Below, one piece after another: positions 47,620 through 57,901 of a stretch of DNA of 64,000 nt. The notes beneath the pieces were generated by a model. The model ran no database searches, was not told the origin of the DNA, and saw only the letters and a program-made list of their open reading frames with translations. The stretch comes from Pseudomonas sp. URIL14HWK12:I12 (GTDB lineage: Bacteria; Pseudomonadota; Gammaproteobacteria; Pseudomonadales; Pseudomonadaceae), in NCBI RefSeq assembly GCF_003097135.1, contig NZ_QEQL01000002.1, forward strand, positions 372,001 to 436,000, in the 5' to 3' direction. Within the stretch, counting starts at the first letter, position 1. The number at the start of each line of letters is the position of its first letter. The position numbers and the translations under genes are program-made.

Positions 47620-49308
47620 ATGAGCAAGCCTACCGCCGACAGTTCCGCCGCCAAGGCCCCCGTGGCGCCCACCAATTTCCTGCGCCCGATCGTCCAGGCC
47701 GACCTCGACGCAGGCAAGCACACTGCCATCGTCACCCGCTTTCCGCCGGAGCCTAACGGCTACCTGCACATTGGGCATGCCAAATCCATCTGCGTGAACT
47801 TCGGCCTGGCCCAGGAATTCGGTGGTGCATGCAACCTGCGTTTCGACGACACCAACCCGGCCAAGGAAGACCAGGAATACATCGACGCCATCAAGAGCGA
47901 TGTGCAGTGGCTGGGCTTTCAATGGGCCGGCGAGCCGCGTTATGCCTCCGACTACTTCGACCAACTGCATGATTGGGCGGTCGAGCTGATCACGGCGGGC
48001 AAGGCCTATGTATGCGACCTGACACCCGAGCAGGCACGCGAGTACCGCGGCAGCCTGACCGAGCCGGGCAAGAACAGCCCCTTCCGAGACCGCCCGGTCG
48101 AAGAAAGCCTGGACCTGTTCGCGCGCATGAAGGCCGGTGAGTTCGAAGACGGTGCACGCGTACTGCGAGCCAAGATCGACATGGCCTCGCCGAACATGAA
48201 CCTTCGCGACCCGATCCTTTACCGCATCCGCCACGCTCACCATCACCAGACCGGCGACAAATGGTGCATCTATCCCAACTACGACTTCACACATGGCCAG
48301 TCCGATGCCATCGAAGGGGTGACGCATTCGATCTGCACCCTTGAGTTCGAAGGCCACCGGCCGCTGTACGACTGGTTCCTGGACAACCTGTCGGTTCCGT
48401 GCAAGCCGCGCCAGTACGAGTTCTCCCGGCTGAACCTGAACTACACCATCACCAGCAAGCGCAAGCTCAAGCAACTGGTCGACGAAAAACACGTGGCTGG
48501 GTGGGACGACCCGCGCATGTCGACCCTGCAGGGCTTCCGCCGCCGTGGCTATACCCCGGCATCGATCCGCAATTTCTGCGACATGATCGGCACCAACCGT
48601 TCCGACGGCGTGGTCGACATGAACATGCTCGAGTTCAGCATTCGCGAAGACCTGGACCAAAACGCCCCGCGAGCGATGTGCGTGCTGCGCCCATTGAAGG
48701 TGGTTATCACCAACTACCCCGAAAACGAGGCCCAGACCCTGGAGCTGGTGCGCCATCCCAAGCAGGACATGGGCACCCGCCAGTTGCCGTTTGCCCGCGA
48801 GCTGTACATCGACCGTGAAGACTTCATGGAAGCGCCGCCCAAGGGCTACAAGCGCCTGGAGCCAGGGGGTGAAGTACGCCTGCGTGGTGCCTATGTGATT
48901 CGCGCCGATGAGGCCGTCAAGGATGCCCAGGGCAACATCGTCGAGCTGCGCTGCAGCTATGACCCCGACACCTTGGGCAAGAACCCCGAGGGCCGCAAGG
49001 TCAAGGGCGTGATTCACTGGGTGCCGGCGCAGGCTTCGGTGGAGTGCGAAGTACGCCTTTACGACCGCCTGTTCCGCTCGCCGAACCCGGAGAAAACCGA
49101 AGAGGGCGGCACCTTCCTGGACAACATCAACCCCGATTCGCTCAAGGTGCTCAGCGGTTGCCGCGCCGAGCCTTCGCTGGCGCAGGCCGCACCCGAGGAC
49201 CGTTTCCAGTTCGAGCGTGAAGGCTACTTCTGCGCGGACCTCAAAGACCACACCGCTGCCAAACCGGTCTTCAACCTGACCGTGACCCTGCGTGACTCCT
49301 GGAGCTGA
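47620..49308 (+). CDS. glnS: Glutaminyl-tRNA synthetase
   Basis: It charges tRNA-Gln directly. The 562-residue class I enzyme has the HIGH-type motif YLHIGHAKS near residue 48, FDDTNP near residue 75, the KMSKS-like SKRKL near residue 280 and two C-terminal beta-barrel anticodon domains. AAGGA precedes the ATG at 47620. cysS follows after only six bases. Confidence 0.96.
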   Translation: MSKPTADSSAAKAPVAPTNFLRPIVQADLDAGKHTAIVTRFPPEPNGYLHIGHAKSICVNFGLAQEFGGACNLRFDDTNPAKEDQEYIDAIKSDVQWLGFQWAGEPRYASDYFDQLHDWAVELITAGKAYVCDLTPEQAREYRGSLTEPGKNSPFRDRPVEESLDLFARMKAGEFEDGARVLRAKIDMASPNMNLRDPILYRIRHAHHHQTGDKWCIYPNYDFTHGQSDAIEGVTHSICTLEFEGHRPLYDWFLDNLSVPCKPRQYEFSRLNLNYTITSKRKLKQLVDEKHVAGWDDPRMSTLQGFRRRGYTPASIRNFCDMIGTNRSDGVVDMNMLEFSIREDLDQNAPRAMCVLRPLKVVITNYPENEAQTLELVRHPKQDMGTRQLPFARELYIDREDFMEAPPKGYKRLEPGGEVRLRGAYVIRADEAVKDAQGNIVELRCSYDPDTLGKNPEGRKVKGVIHWVPAQASVECEVRLYDRLFRSPNPEKTEEGGTFLDNINPDSLKVLSGCRAEPSLAQAAPEDRFQFEREGYFCADLKDHTAAKPVFNLTVTLRDSWS

Positions 49309-49314
49309 CTGGCC

Positions 49315-50688
49315 GTGCTGACCGTTTACAACACGCTGACGAAAACCAAGGAAGTTTTCACCCCGCTCGACGGCAACAAGGTGCGCATGTACGTGTGCGG
49401 CATGACCGTGTACGACTACTGCCACCTGGGGCACGGTCGCAGCATGGTGGCCTTCGACCTGGTCAACCGCTGGCTGCGTTACAGCGGTTACGACCTGACT
49501 TTCGTGCGCAACATCACCGACATCGACGACAAGATCATCCACCGCGCCCAGGCCAACGGCGAGCCGTTCGACGCCCTGACCGAGCGCATGATCGCCGCGA
49601 TGCACGAGGACGAAGCGCGCCTGAGCATCCTGCGCCCTGACCAGGAGCCGCGTGCCACCGACCATATCCCTGGCATGCACGCGATGATCCAAACCCTCAT
49701 TGACAAGGGTTACGCCTACGCCCCAGGCAACGGCGACGTCTACTACCGCGTGGGCAAGTTCCAGGGCTACGGCAAGCTTTCGCGCAAGAAGATCGAAGAC
49801 TTGCGCATTGGTGCCCGCATCGAGGTGGGCGAGGCCAAGCAGGACCCGCTGGACTTCGTGCTGTGGAAGGGCGCCAAGCCCGGCGAGCCGAGCTGGGAAT
49901 CGCCCTGGGGGGCGGGCCGGCCAGGCTGGCACATCGAGTGCTCGGTGATGTCCACCTGCTGCCTGGGTGAAACCTTCGATATCCACGGCGGTGGCAGCGA
50001 CCTGGAGTTCCCGCATCACGAGAACGAGATCGCCCAGAGCGAGGCTGCCACGGGCAAGCTGTATGCCGCGCGCTGGATGCATTGCGGGATGATCCGCATC
50101 AACGGCGAGAAGATGTCCAAGTCATTGAACAACTTCTTCACCATTCGCGATGTGCTGCAAAGCTACCATCCGGAGACGGTGCGTTACCTGCTGGTTTCCA
50201 GCCATTACCGCAGCGCGATCAACTACTCCGAGGAAAGCCTGCGCGACGCCAAGGCCGCTCTGGAGCGGTTCTACAATGCGCTCAAGGGTTTGCCCCGCAT
50301 GGCACCGGCCGGTGGTGAAGCGTTCGTCGAGCGGTTTACCACTGCGATGAACGATGACTTCGGCACGCCGGAGGCCTGCGCGGTGTTGTTCGACCTGGTG
50401 CGCGAGATCAATCGCCTGCGCGAGGTCGATGCCCAGGCCGCTGCAGGCCTTGCTGGCCGCTTGCGCGAGCTGGGCGGCTTGCTGGGTGTGTTGCAACTGG
50501 AGGCCGACGACTTCCTGCGCGCGGGCGCCAGCGTCGATGCCGAGCAGGTGGAATCGTTGATCCAGGCGCGCCTGGCAGCACGCGCCGAGAAGAATTGGGC
50601 GGAATCGGACCGTATCCGTGATGAGCTCACCGCCCTCGGCGTGGTGCTCGAGGACGGCAAGGGCGGCACCACCTGGCGTTTGCAGTAG
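49315..50688 (+). CDS. cysS: Cysteinyl-tRNA synthetase
   Basis: The 457-residue class I enzyme starts with GTG ([14 protein letters not shown]). It shows the zinc cysteine in [17 protein letters not shown] near residue 28, WHIECS near residue 204, the metal-linked [15 protein letters not shown] and KMSKSLNN near residue 266. It matches P. aeruginosa CysS closely through to GTTWRL. It is transcribed with glnS. Confidence 0.96.
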   Translation: MLTVYNTLTKTKEVFTPLDGNKVRMYVCGMTVYDYCHLGHGRSMVAFDLVNRWLRYSGYDLTFVRNITDIDDKIIHRAQANGEPFDALTERMIAAMHEDEARLSILRPDQEPRATDHIPGMHAMIQTLIDKGYAYAPGNGDVYYRVGKFQGYGKLSRKKIEDLRIGARIEVGEAKQDPLDFVLWKGAKPGEPSWESPWGAGRPGWHIECSVMSTCCLGETFDIHGGGSDLEFPHHENEIAQSEAATGKLYAARWMHCGMIRINGEKMSKSLNNFFTIRDVLQSYHPETVRYLLVSSHYRSAINYSEESLRDAKAALERFYNALKGLPRMAPAGGEAFVERFTTAMNDDFGTPEACAVLFDLVREINRLREVDAQAAAGLAGRLRELGGLLGVLQLEADDFLRAGASVDAEQVESLIQARLAARAEKNWAESDRIRDELTALGVVLEDGKGGTTWRLQ

Positions 50689-50702
50689 CCCGTGGAACGG
50701 GC

Positions 50703-51572
50703 TCAGGCCTTGCGGCTTGAGCCCTGCTTCGCCGGCGAGGGGTGATCGCTGCGGATTTGCGCGTGGCTGATCAAGGTAAATATGAATGTGCCACCAACGA
50801 TGTTGCCGGCCAGGGTAGGCCCGCCGAACTGCAGAAAGAACTCTCGCCAGCCTGCTTCGCCGGCCCACACCAGGTAACCCACCTCCAGCGAACCTACCAC
50901 GATGTGGGTGAACTCTCCCAAAGCCATCAGCCAGGTCACCATGATGATCATCCAGATACGTGCCTGATCCAGCGCCGCGATCATCCATACCAGGGTGGCG
51001 ATCATCCAGCCCGAGATGATGCCCTTGGCGAACATGGTTCCGGCATCGTTTTCCAATACCTTGCGGCCAATGTCGAGGAAGGCGGCATCGGTGGTGGCGT
51101 CGAAGATAGGCAAGCGCAGCATCACCCAGCCTACCAGCAGGGTGCCGGCAAGGTTACCCACCAGCACCACGCCCCACAGCCGCGCAAGGCGGCCGAAATT
51201 CAGGAACGACGGAGAGCTCATCACCGGCAGCACTGCGGTGATGGTGTTCTCGGTAAACAATTGCTGGCGCGCCAGTATCACCCCGAGAAAGCCAGCGCTG
51301 TAGCCAAAGCTCGCCAGCACATGGCTGGAAGGGGAGTCAGGGAGCCGCGAGGTCAGCAGGCCCATCGCCATGAGCGATAAGCCCATGGTGAGGCCGGCTG
51401 CCAAGGCTGACCAGAACAGCGCGACCCAGTTACGTTCCAGCTCATGGTCGCCTTGGGCGCGGATGATCTCGTGCAGCACTGCCGCACGAGGTTGCTGGTT
51501 CTCTTCGGCTTCTTGCTGCTCGTCAGCGGAGAGGCCTGGGGTTTGTTCTTCCGGGTCTGAAGGTTTTTCCAT
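50703..51572 (-). CDS. Formate/nitrite transporter (FNT) family channel
   Basis: This 289-residue protein has an acidic soluble N terminus (about 55 residues) and six membrane segments with FNT-like features (LFTENTITAVLP, GNLAGTLLVGW, GEFTHIVVGS). It resembles the YfdC branch, whose substrate is not settled. The ATG at 51572 is preferred; a GTG at 51617 is possible because the ribosome site at 51572 is weak. It is convergent with cysS. Confidence 0.82.
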   Translation of the reverse strand: MEKPSDPEEQTPGLSADEQQEAEENQQPRAAVLHEIIRAQGDHELERNWVALFWSALAAGLTMGLSLMAMGLLTSRLPDSPSSHVLASFGYSAGFLGVILARQQLFTENTITAVLPVMSSPSFLNFGRLARLWGVVLVGNLAGTLLVGWVMLRLPIFDATTDAAFLDIGRKVLENDAGTMFAKGIISGWMIATLVWMIAALDQARIWMIIMVTWLMALGEFTHIVVGSLEVGYLVWAGEAGWREFFLQFGGPTLAGNIVGGTFIFTLISHAQIRSDHPSPAKQGSSRKA

Positions 51573-51620
51573 GGCGATAGCTCTGTGGCGGGATGAATCA
51601 CAGACTGTGGATCCCACCGA

Positions 51621-52508
51621 TTAGTTGCGCGCCGTTTTCACTCCGAACACCTCTTGCAGGGCCTGGGCGTAAGCGCTGGCGCCGATGATCATGCTGTTGT
51701 TGTGGGTGCCCCCTGGCACCAGCAGCAGTTGCTTGGGCTTGCTGGCTGCCTGGAACAGCTCGCGGCTGAAGCGGTCGGGCACGTAGCGGTCGTCGGTGCC
51801 GTGCACGATCAGTACCGGCATGCCTATGTGGGCGATCTTGTCGATGGAGTCGAATTTTTCCGATAGCAGCCAGCGCACCGGCAGGGAAGTACCGATCACG
51901 GCCTGGGCAGCGGCACCCATGTCGGTGAAGGTCGATTCGATGATCAGGCCCGCCGCGCCAGGCTGCTCGCCACGGCCGATCCGGCTGGCCAGGTCGGTGG
52001 CGATCGCCCCGCCCAGGGAGTGCCCGTAGATGAAGCGTTTGCTGGGATCCGGCTGCAACCGCGCAACGTGCTGCCACGCAGCCTGGGCATCTTCGTAAAC
52101 GCTGCGTTCAGAGGGCAGCTCACCGGGGCTTTGGCCAAAGCCGCGGTAGTCGATGGCCAGGATGGAAAACCCCAAGGCGCGCAGCTGCGTGATGCGCCCC
52201 AGTTGAGCGGTGAGGTTCCAGCGCGTTCCATGCAGGTAAAGCGCAACCGGCGCCTGTCGCGAAGGGGCGGGCCACCACCAGGCATGAACATATTGTGCGC
52301 TGCTGGTGCCGCTGCGCAGGGGAATGTCCAATTGCTCGACACCCCGCGGCAGGCCCTTGAACCAGCTAGCGGTGCCCGGCTCGATGCTGAAGATCAGCTT
52401 GCGTTCCTTATAGGCCAAGCGCGAGCAGCCGTAGGGCAGCAGCACCAGAAGCAGGGCGGCGAAAGCAAGCAACAGCCGCTTGCGGCGGCGTGTGGGGAAA
52501 AACGGCAA
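51621..52508 (-). CDS. Alpha/beta hydrolase, probable lipoprotein
   Basis: The 295-residue protein begins with a basic-hydrophobic signal ending in LLPYGC, a lipobox-like site. The hydrolase fold has LYLHGTRWN, the nucleophile elbow YGHSLGG (Ser near residue 167), Asp in HGTDDRYVP and His in GGTHNNS. It probably acts in the envelope on an unknown ester. The start is TTG at 52508 with AGGAG eight bases upstream. Confidence 0.82.
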   Translation of the reverse strand: MPFFPTRRRKRLLLAFAALLLVLLPYGCSRLAYKERKLIFSIEPGTASWFKGLPRGVEQLDIPLRSGTSSAQYVHAWWWPAPSRQAPVALYLHGTRWNLTAQLGRITQLRALGFSILAIDYRGFGQSPGELPSERSVYEDAQAAWQHVARLQPDPSKRFIYGHSLGGAIATDLASRIGRGEQPGAAGLIIESTFTDMGAAAQAVIGTSLPVRWLLSEKFDSIDKIAHIGMPVLIVHGTDDRYVPDRFSRELFQAASKPKQLLLVPGGTHNNSMIIGASAYAQALQEVFGVKTARN

Positions 52509-52704
52509 GGTCGAACTCCTGACAAGGGCAAGCCAAGCCGCTGCCCAAGCAAAGCCTGTGCCGGCTAGCTGGGGTCGCTGCGATGCTGCGCGCAGGCAGG
52601 GTAGGGTGCGGCCGCTGCGATTGGCAAGATATGGATGGCCAGCGAAGCTCGAAGGCCCTGCTCGGCAACTTCTAGCTGGCGCTTATACCTCAGCCGAAAG
52701 GCTT

Positions 52705-52735
52705 GCGCAGGGCCGTTCGAAGCATCGCCCTGCGC
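52705..52735. repeat. 9-bp perfect inverted repeat after the chemoreceptor gene
   Basis: GCGCAGGGC, 13-base loop, GCCCTGCGC. It lacks a T run; it lies 33 bases after the chemoreceptor stop and may end or protect that mRNA. Confidence 0.5.
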
Positions 52736-52767
52736 GGCGCTCAATCACATGTGGGTGGCCATATGGG

Positions 52768-54429
52768 CTAAAGCGCGAAGCGGGCCATCATGGCGTCCAG
52801 TTCAATGGCGATATGGCCCAGCTCCTGGCTGGCCTGGCGGGTTTGCTCGGCGCCGTGGGCGCTTTGCATCGAGAGGTCACGGATGCGCACCAGGTTATGG
52901 TCGACCTCGCGCGCGACCTGAGCTTGCTGCTCAGCGGCGCTGGCGATCACTTGATTGCGTTCATCGATGCCGGCAACCGAGCGTGAAATATCACCCAGTA
53001 CATCGCGCGCGGCTTGCGCTCTGTGCCGGGTGTGCCCGGCTTGTGAGGCGCTATCGGCCAGGGCTTGCAGGGCCTGGCCGGTCCCTTGGTGAATGCCTTC
53101 CATCATCTGCTCGATTTCGCGGGTAGACACACCCGTGCGGTGGGCCAGGCTGCGCACCTCGTCGGCCACCACGGCGAAACCGCGGCCTACTTCTCCGGCG
53201 CGGGCAGCTTCGATGGCGGCGTTGAGGGCCAGCAGATTAGTCTGGTCGGCTACCGCCCGAATGACGTCCAGGACTTTGTTGATGCCTTGGGTCTGCTCGG
53301 CCAGGTTACGGGCCTGGGCGGTAGCGTTTTGCACTTGGTCCGCCAGGCGCCCGATGTCGTGCAGGGTATCGTCCAGTTGCTGCTGGCCGGTATTCACCGC
53401 CTCGCTGGAGCGGCGCGATTCGGTGGACGTCGATGCCGCATTGCCGGCCACCTCTTCAACCGCTTGGGTCATTTGTGTGACGGCCGTAGCGGCCAGCTCG
53501 ATCTCGCTGTATTGCAAGTGCATGCCGCTGGCGCTTTCCTGCATGATCGCGCCCATTTCCTCTGTGGCCGAGTTCAGCCGGCCTACCGTTGCGCCAATCT
53601 GGCTGAGCACGTTGTGCAACTGATCGCGCATGTGCCCCAGCTCACCAAGCAGTTGCGCCGCTTCGTCCGTGCCGGTTGCAAGCACCGGCTGGGCCAGGTT
53701 GCCCGAAGCGACGGTTCGCGCCACCTGCAGCGCCTGGCGCAAGGGGCGGGTAATGCTCACACTCAGGCGCCAGGCCAGCAACAGCATCAGCACCAGTGTG
53801 GCGCCAAGCATCGCTGGCACCACGATGCGTGCCTGATGGGCGTTGTTGGCGGCCTGAGCCAGGGCTTCAGCGCTGGTTTGCTTGTTGAGCTCGCGCAGCA
53901 ATTGCACCTGCATGTCCATCAGGCCGCCCTGAATGTCCAGTGCCATTCCGGTTTGAGCAATCGCGTCGTCGACCTGCTTGCTCTCGACCAAGGAGATGCC
54001 TTTTTTCACCGAATCCAGAAAGGGCAGATACGCATCACGGAGCAACTTGACCGAATCTTGCTCTGCGCCAGCTGGGATGCGAGACAGGTAGTCGGCAAAG
54101 GCCGCATTCAGTGAATCGCTCAGTTGCTCGACATTGATCTTGCGGTTCACCAGCTCGGCTGGGTCATTGGCGTGAGCTTGCAGCATCAGTGCTTCGCCGC
54201 GAAGCCTCGCCAGGTCCAGTGCGATGGCATCCGCCTGGGCAATGCTGGTCATCGGGCCCTGCTCTATGCGCTCCCCTTGGGCACGAATCCCTTGCATCTG
54301 CCACAGGCAGAAGCTTCCAAGGCCGGCGACCAGCAGTGCGGTGATGCCGAAACCGGCGAACAGGCGCCGGCCGATGCTGAGCCTTCGTAGAAGCGAAGGA
54401 GGGTTTTTGAGGCGATTGAGTCGTTGCAC
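52768..54429 (-). CDS. Methyl-accepting chemotaxis protein
   Basis: The 553-residue receptor has a first membrane segment near residue 22-42, a periplasmic four-helix-bundle domain to about residue 195, a second membrane segment, a HAMP domain and the signalling hairpin [20 protein letters not shown]. The ligand is unknown. The frame is open to a TTG at 54477; I chose the GTG at 54429, which has AGG about ten bases upstream and gives QRLNRLKN as the start. There is no C-terminal CheR-binding pentapeptide. Confidence 0.88.
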   Translation of the reverse strand: MQRLNRLKNPPSLLRRLSIGRRLFAGFGITALLVAGLGSFCLWQMQGIRAQGERIEQGPMTSIAQADAIALDLARLRGEALMLQAHANDPAELVNRKINVEQLSDSLNAAFADYLSRIPAGAEQDSVKLLRDAYLPFLDSVKKGISLVESKQVDDAIAQTGMALDIQGGLMDMQVQLLRELNKQTSAEALAQAANNAHQARIVVPAMLGATLVLMLLLAWRLSVSITRPLRQALQVARTVASGNLAQPVLATGTDEAAQLLGELGHMRDQLHNVLSQIGATVGRLNSATEEMGAIMQESASGMHLQYSEIELAATAVTQMTQAVEEVAGNAASTSTESRRSSEAVNTGQQQLDDTLHDIGRLADQVQNATAQARNLAEQTQGINKVLDVIRAVADQTNLLALNAAIEAARAGEVGRGFAVVADEVRSLAHRTGVSTREIEQMMEGIHQGTGQALQALADSASQAGHTRHRAQAARDVLGDISRSVAGIDERNQVIASAAEQQAQVAREVDHNLVRIRDLSMQSAHGAEQTRQASQELGHIAIELDAMMARFAL

Positions 54430-54766
54430 GGGTGAGGGCCTGCGGGTCTGGAAGACTGGCACCTTTGTACAATTCAAAAATGATGGCTTTGTGACACCCT
54501 GGCGATGTGTTCGCGGCAGTGGGCCTCTGAGTTCAACGATTCAGCCTGTTTATCGACGAACGGCAATTTTTGCCCGATGCACGGAATTTTCAGGCTTTAG
54601 GCGTAATTGCATTTTGCTAGGGTGGCCAAAGGCCTTTATTTCGAATGGAAATAAACCTTTCCCTCGTTTGAGATTGCTCTTATAACAGCCGCCTTCTTTG
54701 ATCCGGACGATCACCCTGAACCCCCAAGGACCTCGTTATACAGCTCTTTTACAAGGCCAAGCCGTC
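54430..54766. other. 337-base gene-free stretch before the alginate lyase
   Basis: It holds the divergent promoters of the chemoreceptor and lyase genes and an inverted repeat at 54635-54655. No coding frame with a ribosome site was seen. Confidence 0.5.
54635..54655. repeat. AT-rich inverted repeat upstream of the lyase
   Basis: TTTATTTC, five-base centre, GAAATAAA, flanked by AAAGG and CCTTT that can extend the stem past a CC bulge. It lies about 110 bases before the lyase ATG. Confidence 0.5.
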
Positions 54767-55438
54767 ATGATCGATCTCGCTGTGTGGAACCTCAGCATTC
54801 CCGTTGGCAGCCCGCCGAAAACCGTCGAAACCCCGCAGCTGGTCTCCGGGTACAACGACAAGTACTTCAACTCCAAGAATGGCCAGTTGTTTTTCTGGGC
54901 ACCGGTGACCGGGGCCAAGACGGCCAACGCCATCTACCCGCGCACCGAGCTGCGTGAGACGTTCAAGGATGGCGAGCTTCGTAACTGGAAATACACCGAA
55001 GCGAACAACATGCTGCGTGCCCAGGTAACGGTGAGCAAAGTCCCCTCCTCTGGCAAAGTGGTGATCGGGCAGATCCACTGCTACGAAAGCACCAAGCCCA
55101 TGGTGAAGCTCGAATACCAGTACAGCGATAGCCTCAAGACTGGCAAGGTAGTAGCCAAGCTGCGGCGCAAGCCTACCCAGAAGGAAGCGCAGGTCATCAC
55201 CGTAGCCGAGAACGTACCGATGAACACCCGGTTCAAGTACATCATTCACCTCGGTACCCACGGCGACCTGTCGCTGTCTGCTCGCAACATGTCCTACAGC
55301 ACCAGCATCAGTTCGGCCTGGAAAAACGAAACCCTGTACTTCAAGGCTGGCGTTTATACCCAGGACAACACCGGTTACAGCAGTGAAGGGGGCCAGGTGC
55401 TGTTCTCGCAGCTAAAGGCGGTGCACAGCACCAATTGA
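54767..55438 (+). CDS. Polysaccharide lyase family 7 (alginate lyase)
   Basis: PL7 enzymes cut alginate by beta-elimination. The 223-residue protein equals P. aeruginosa PA1167 in length and keeps the three PL7 blocks: RTELRE near residue 60, QIH near residue 103 and YFKAGVYTQ near residue 197. There is no signal peptide. The ATG at 54767 has AAGG ten bases upstream; the frame is open to 54698. There are no other alginate genes nearby. Confidence 0.9.
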   Translation: MIDLAVWNLSIPVGSPPKTVETPQLVSGYNDKYFNSKNGQLFFWAPVTGAKTANAIYPRTELRETFKDGELRNWKYTEANNMLRAQVTVSKVPSSGKVVIGQIHCYESTKPMVKLEYQYSDSLKTGKVVAKLRRKPTQKEAQVITVAENVPMNTRFKYIIHLGTHGDLSLSARNMSYSTSISSAWKNETLYFKAGVYTQDNTGYSSEGGQVLFSQLKAVHSTN

Positions 55439-55493
55439 CGGCCACACCCAGGCGCCTACAATGCCGGCCAACTTCCAACCTGCAAGGATGGCC

Positions 55494-56627
55494 ATGAAAG
55501 CGAAGTATTTTGCCCTGGCATTATGGGCGCTGGCGCCGATGCTCAACGCCGCCCCCGAAGTGTTTACCGGCACCCTGGGCAAGCTGCCTGTCGTGGTGGA
55601 AATCGACGCGGATGGCGACGACGCCACCGGTCGATATTTCTACGAGAAATTTCATAAGGATCTGCCCCTGGCCGGCACGCTGAAAGGTAACCAGCTGGTA
55701 TTGGCCGAAGGCGACCCCTCGGCTGAGACGCCCCAGGCGCAGTTGCTGCTCCAGCGAGATGGCGAGGGCTGGGCCGGGCAATGGCAGGGCGCCAATGGCA
55801 AGCGCCTGCCTGTGTCGTTGGCCAGGGCTCAGATACCGCCGCTGCCCGAAGGGGCGGGTGCGTTCATGGCACAACAGCGGCAAGAGGCACCCTACGACTA
55901 CCTGCGGCTGCTGCAGACCCCCCTCAAGCCGGGCAAACAAAGCGCCTTCATGGGGTATAGCCTGCAATGGCTGCAAGAGCCTGTCACGGGCCTGAGCATG
56001 CCGCAACTGAGCAGTGGCTACACCGACGCCCAGCGCCAGCGGTTGAACGCTGCCTTGCGTGATCGCCTGCTTGCCGAAGTGGTGAACTGGCACAGCTGCC
56101 AAGCCAGCGGTGGCAGCAACTTCGATTACACCCAGAGCGTAGCGCCCACCTATTTCTCCGCTTCGGTGATCAGCCTGAACCTCAGCACCGGTTATGACTG
56201 CGGGGGCGCCCACCCTGACTCGGGCGACGCCGGGCTCAACCTGTCGGTCGAAACAGGGCAGGAGCTGACGTTAGAAGACGTTCTCTGGCTTGGCCAAGGG
56301 CCTGCCAAGCACTACGAGCAAGGCAGCGAAAGCAAGGATTTCGAGGCGCTGAGCCAGTACCGGGACGACCAGTTCGTACCCTGGGTGCTCAAGGTTTTCA
56401 AGCGATTGCATCCTGCTGACATGAAGGCACCGCAAAGTGAAGACGACTGTGATTACAGCGATGCGAGCGTTTGGGATTTCCCATCGTGGCATTTCACTGA
56501 TAAAGGCCTTTACCTAGGGCCGTACTTCGCGCGCGTGATGCGTGCCTGCGAAGGCCCGGAATGGTCGATACTGCCGTGGGCCGAAGTCAAGGCTCACCCG
56601 GGCGCTGCGAAGCTGGCGTTACCATGA
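55494..56627 (+). CDS. Secreted/periplasmic protein of unknown function
   Basis: The 377-residue product has a signal peptide (MKAKYFALALWALAPMLNA, cleavage before APE). The first part (about residues 20-110) looks like a beta-rich domain; the second has NLSTGYDCGGAHPDSGDAGLN, which resembles the PdaC/DUF3298-type region seen in envelope proteins. Cysteine pairs suggest disulphides. AAGG precedes the ATG at 55494. Function unknown. Confidence 0.72.
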   Translation: MKAKYFALALWALAPMLNAAPEVFTGTLGKLPVVVEIDADGDDATGRYFYEKFHKDLPLAGTLKGNQLVLAEGDPSAETPQAQLLLQRDGEGWAGQWQGANGKRLPVSLARAQIPPLPEGAGAFMAQQRQEAPYDYLRLLQTPLKPGKQSAFMGYSLQWLQEPVTGLSMPQLSSGYTDAQRQRLNAALRDRLLAEVVNWHSCQASGGSNFDYTQSVAPTYFSASVISLNLSTGYDCGGAHPDSGDAGLNLSVETGQELTLEDVLWLGQGPAKHYEQGSESKDFEALSQYRDDQFVPWVLKVFKRLHPADMKAPQSEDDCDYSDASVWDFPSWHFTDKGLYLGPYFARVMRACEGPEWSILPWAEVKAHPGAAKLALP

Positions 56628-56635
56628 GCCAGTGC

Positions 56636-56663
56636 TTGACAGCGCAGGCAAAACCCGTAGAAT
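56636..56663 (+). promoter_or_regulatory. Promoter of tRNA-Val
   Basis: Consensus TTGACA at 56636 and TAGAAT at 56658, spacer 16. It begins only nine bases after the preceding stop codon. Confidence 0.75.
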
Positions 56664-56676
56664 GCCGCGCCACAGC

Positions 56677-56753
56677 AGGCACATAGCTCAGTTGGTTAGA
56701 GCACCACCTTGACATGGTGGGGGTCGTTGGTTCGAGTCCAATTGTGCCTACCA
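56677..56753 (+). tRNA. tRNA-Val (anticodon GAC)
   Basis: A 77-base tRNA with encoded CCA. The acceptor stem AGGCACA pairs with TGTGCCT, and the loop TTGACAT places GAC at 56711-56713, reading GUC and GUU. Confidence 0.97.
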
Positions 56754-56774
56754 AATAGAAAGTCCCGCACCGCG

Positions 56775-56820
56775 GGCAAACAAAAAGGGCGATCCGAAAG
56801 GGTCGCCCTTTTTGTTTGCC
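56775..56820. terminator. Terminator of tRNA-Val
   Basis: Perfect 18-bp arms (GGCAAACAAAAAGGGCGA and its complement) with a ten-base loop; the A and T runs within the stem make it work in both directions. Confidence 0.85.
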
Positions 56821-56852
56821 TTGAAATTGAAGGTGTGTGGTAAATCGCAGGC

Positions 56853-56910
56853 AGAAAAAAGCCCGCCTGGGGAACGCGGGCTGTAAGCAACAATAATGAG
56901 GAGCTGTAGA
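56853..56910 (-). terminator. Terminator-like repeat unit A
   Basis: On the minus strand: ACAGCTCCTCA, about 14 bases, then stem AGCCCGC/GCGGGCT and a T run of six. It matches unit B at 56994-57042 in layout and sequence. Confidence 0.6.
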
Positions 56911-56953
56911 AAGAGTGCACTGCCGGCTGTGAAAAACGCGTCAACCTGTAGTG

Positions 56954-56984
56954 AAAAAGCCCTTTTAACAGGCCGAGGCTTTTC
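56954..56984 (-). terminator. Terminator-like hairpin between units A and B
   Basis: Minus strand AAAAGCC/GGCTTTT stem with a longer loop, followed by TTC. Weaker than its neighbours. Confidence 0.45.
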
Positions 56985-56993
56985 GAAGGCAAA

Positions 56994-57042
56994 GAAAAGC
57001 CCGCCAGAGGCGGGCTATAAGAGTGTGCTGAGGAGCTGTTGT
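56994..57042 (-). terminator. Terminator-like repeat unit B
   Basis: Minus strand: ACAGCTCCTCA, 14 bases, stem AGCCCGCC/GGCGGGCT with a three-base loop, then TTTTC. It is probably the main terminator of the periplasmic protein gene at 57092. Confidence 0.65.
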
Positions 57043-57091
57043 GAATCCTACGGGCCAGGGCGTGAAAACCCTGTCAATGAGCTGTGAAAAA

Positions 57092-57700
57092 TCACTTGCC
57101 GTGTGTAATGGCTTTCACCAGCGCCTGATGGCCAGCCTCATCATTGGCCTTCGAAATGACCTGCACCAATGCCATGGTCGGCCCAGAGCCCGCCAGGAAC
57201 GTCGAGGAGCGGGTAGGCCCGCCGCCCATGCTGGCCGTGCTGTCGACCTGCTCTATACCCAAGCTGCCCAACGCCAGGCGCTTTTGGCCGGTTTTTTTGA
57301 AATCAGGCAGCGCCTGGCTTTGCTGTTTGATGAACCCCTCGCTGGCGCCGCTCAGGAATTCGTCGTCATTGTCACCGGTGGTGGCGCCGTTGGGGATGGG
57401 TACCTCGGTCACCATGACCACACGCCGCTGTGCCTGATTCATGTACATGGTGCCTTTAGCACCTGCGGTACCGCTCTGTTCGGTACCGGCAGGCAGCGCG
57501 GTCGCGGCAAAGCCGGCGGGTAACGTGAAACTGAACTTGCCGTTGAGCGCGCTCACAGTTTGTGCCTGATTGGTGGCGGCTGCGGGCTTGGCGGCTGCCT
57601 GGGTAGCAGGGGCAGCGTGCGCGTTGCCAAGGCCGGCCAGCCCCAAGGCGAGGCTGGCTGCAAGGGTAAGGAGGCGGGGGCGAGAAAAAGCTGCGGGCAT
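57092..57700 (-). CDS. Periplasmic protein of unknown function
   Basis: The 202-residue product has a signal peptide (RLLTLAASLALGLAGLGNAHA, cleavage near residue 29), an Ala/Gln-rich linker and a compact domain starting NGKFSFTLPAGF. The domain has the look of DcrB-like or DUF1795 proteins, but I am not sure. The ATG at 57700 has AGGAG upstream. It is followed by the hairpin cluster 56853-57042. Confidence 0.68.
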   Translation of the reverse strand: MPAAFSRPRLLTLAASLALGLAGLGNAHAAPATQAAAKPAAATNQAQTVSALNGKFSFTLPAGFAATALPAGTEQSGTAGAKGTMYMNQAQRRVVMVTEVPIPNGATTGDNDDEFLSGASEGFIKQQSQALPDFKKTGQKRLALGSLGIEQVDSTASMGGGPTRSSTFLAGSGPTMALVQVISKANDEAGHQALVKAITHGK

Positions 57701-57901
57701 GAAAGGCTCCTGGTGTGATCACATGCAATGCAAGAAGGGATTGCCAGCGGATGGCTTCGGTTCCCCCGGTTTGCCGATTTTCCGGAATAGTCCCAAAGCA
57801 AATACGGAATTTTCAGCGCCGGTATTCGGAAAAAACCGGCTTGCAGGCGCCTTGGTCTTTTCTAAGCTTCGCGCTCGCAAGCCTACATGGAGGGAGCAGC
57901 G

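Noticed and set aside
47515..50082. 855-codon open frame opposite glnS and cysS
   Set aside because: It crosses two certain genes on the other strand and its translation is low-complexity His/Val/Ala-rich text typical of antisense frames.
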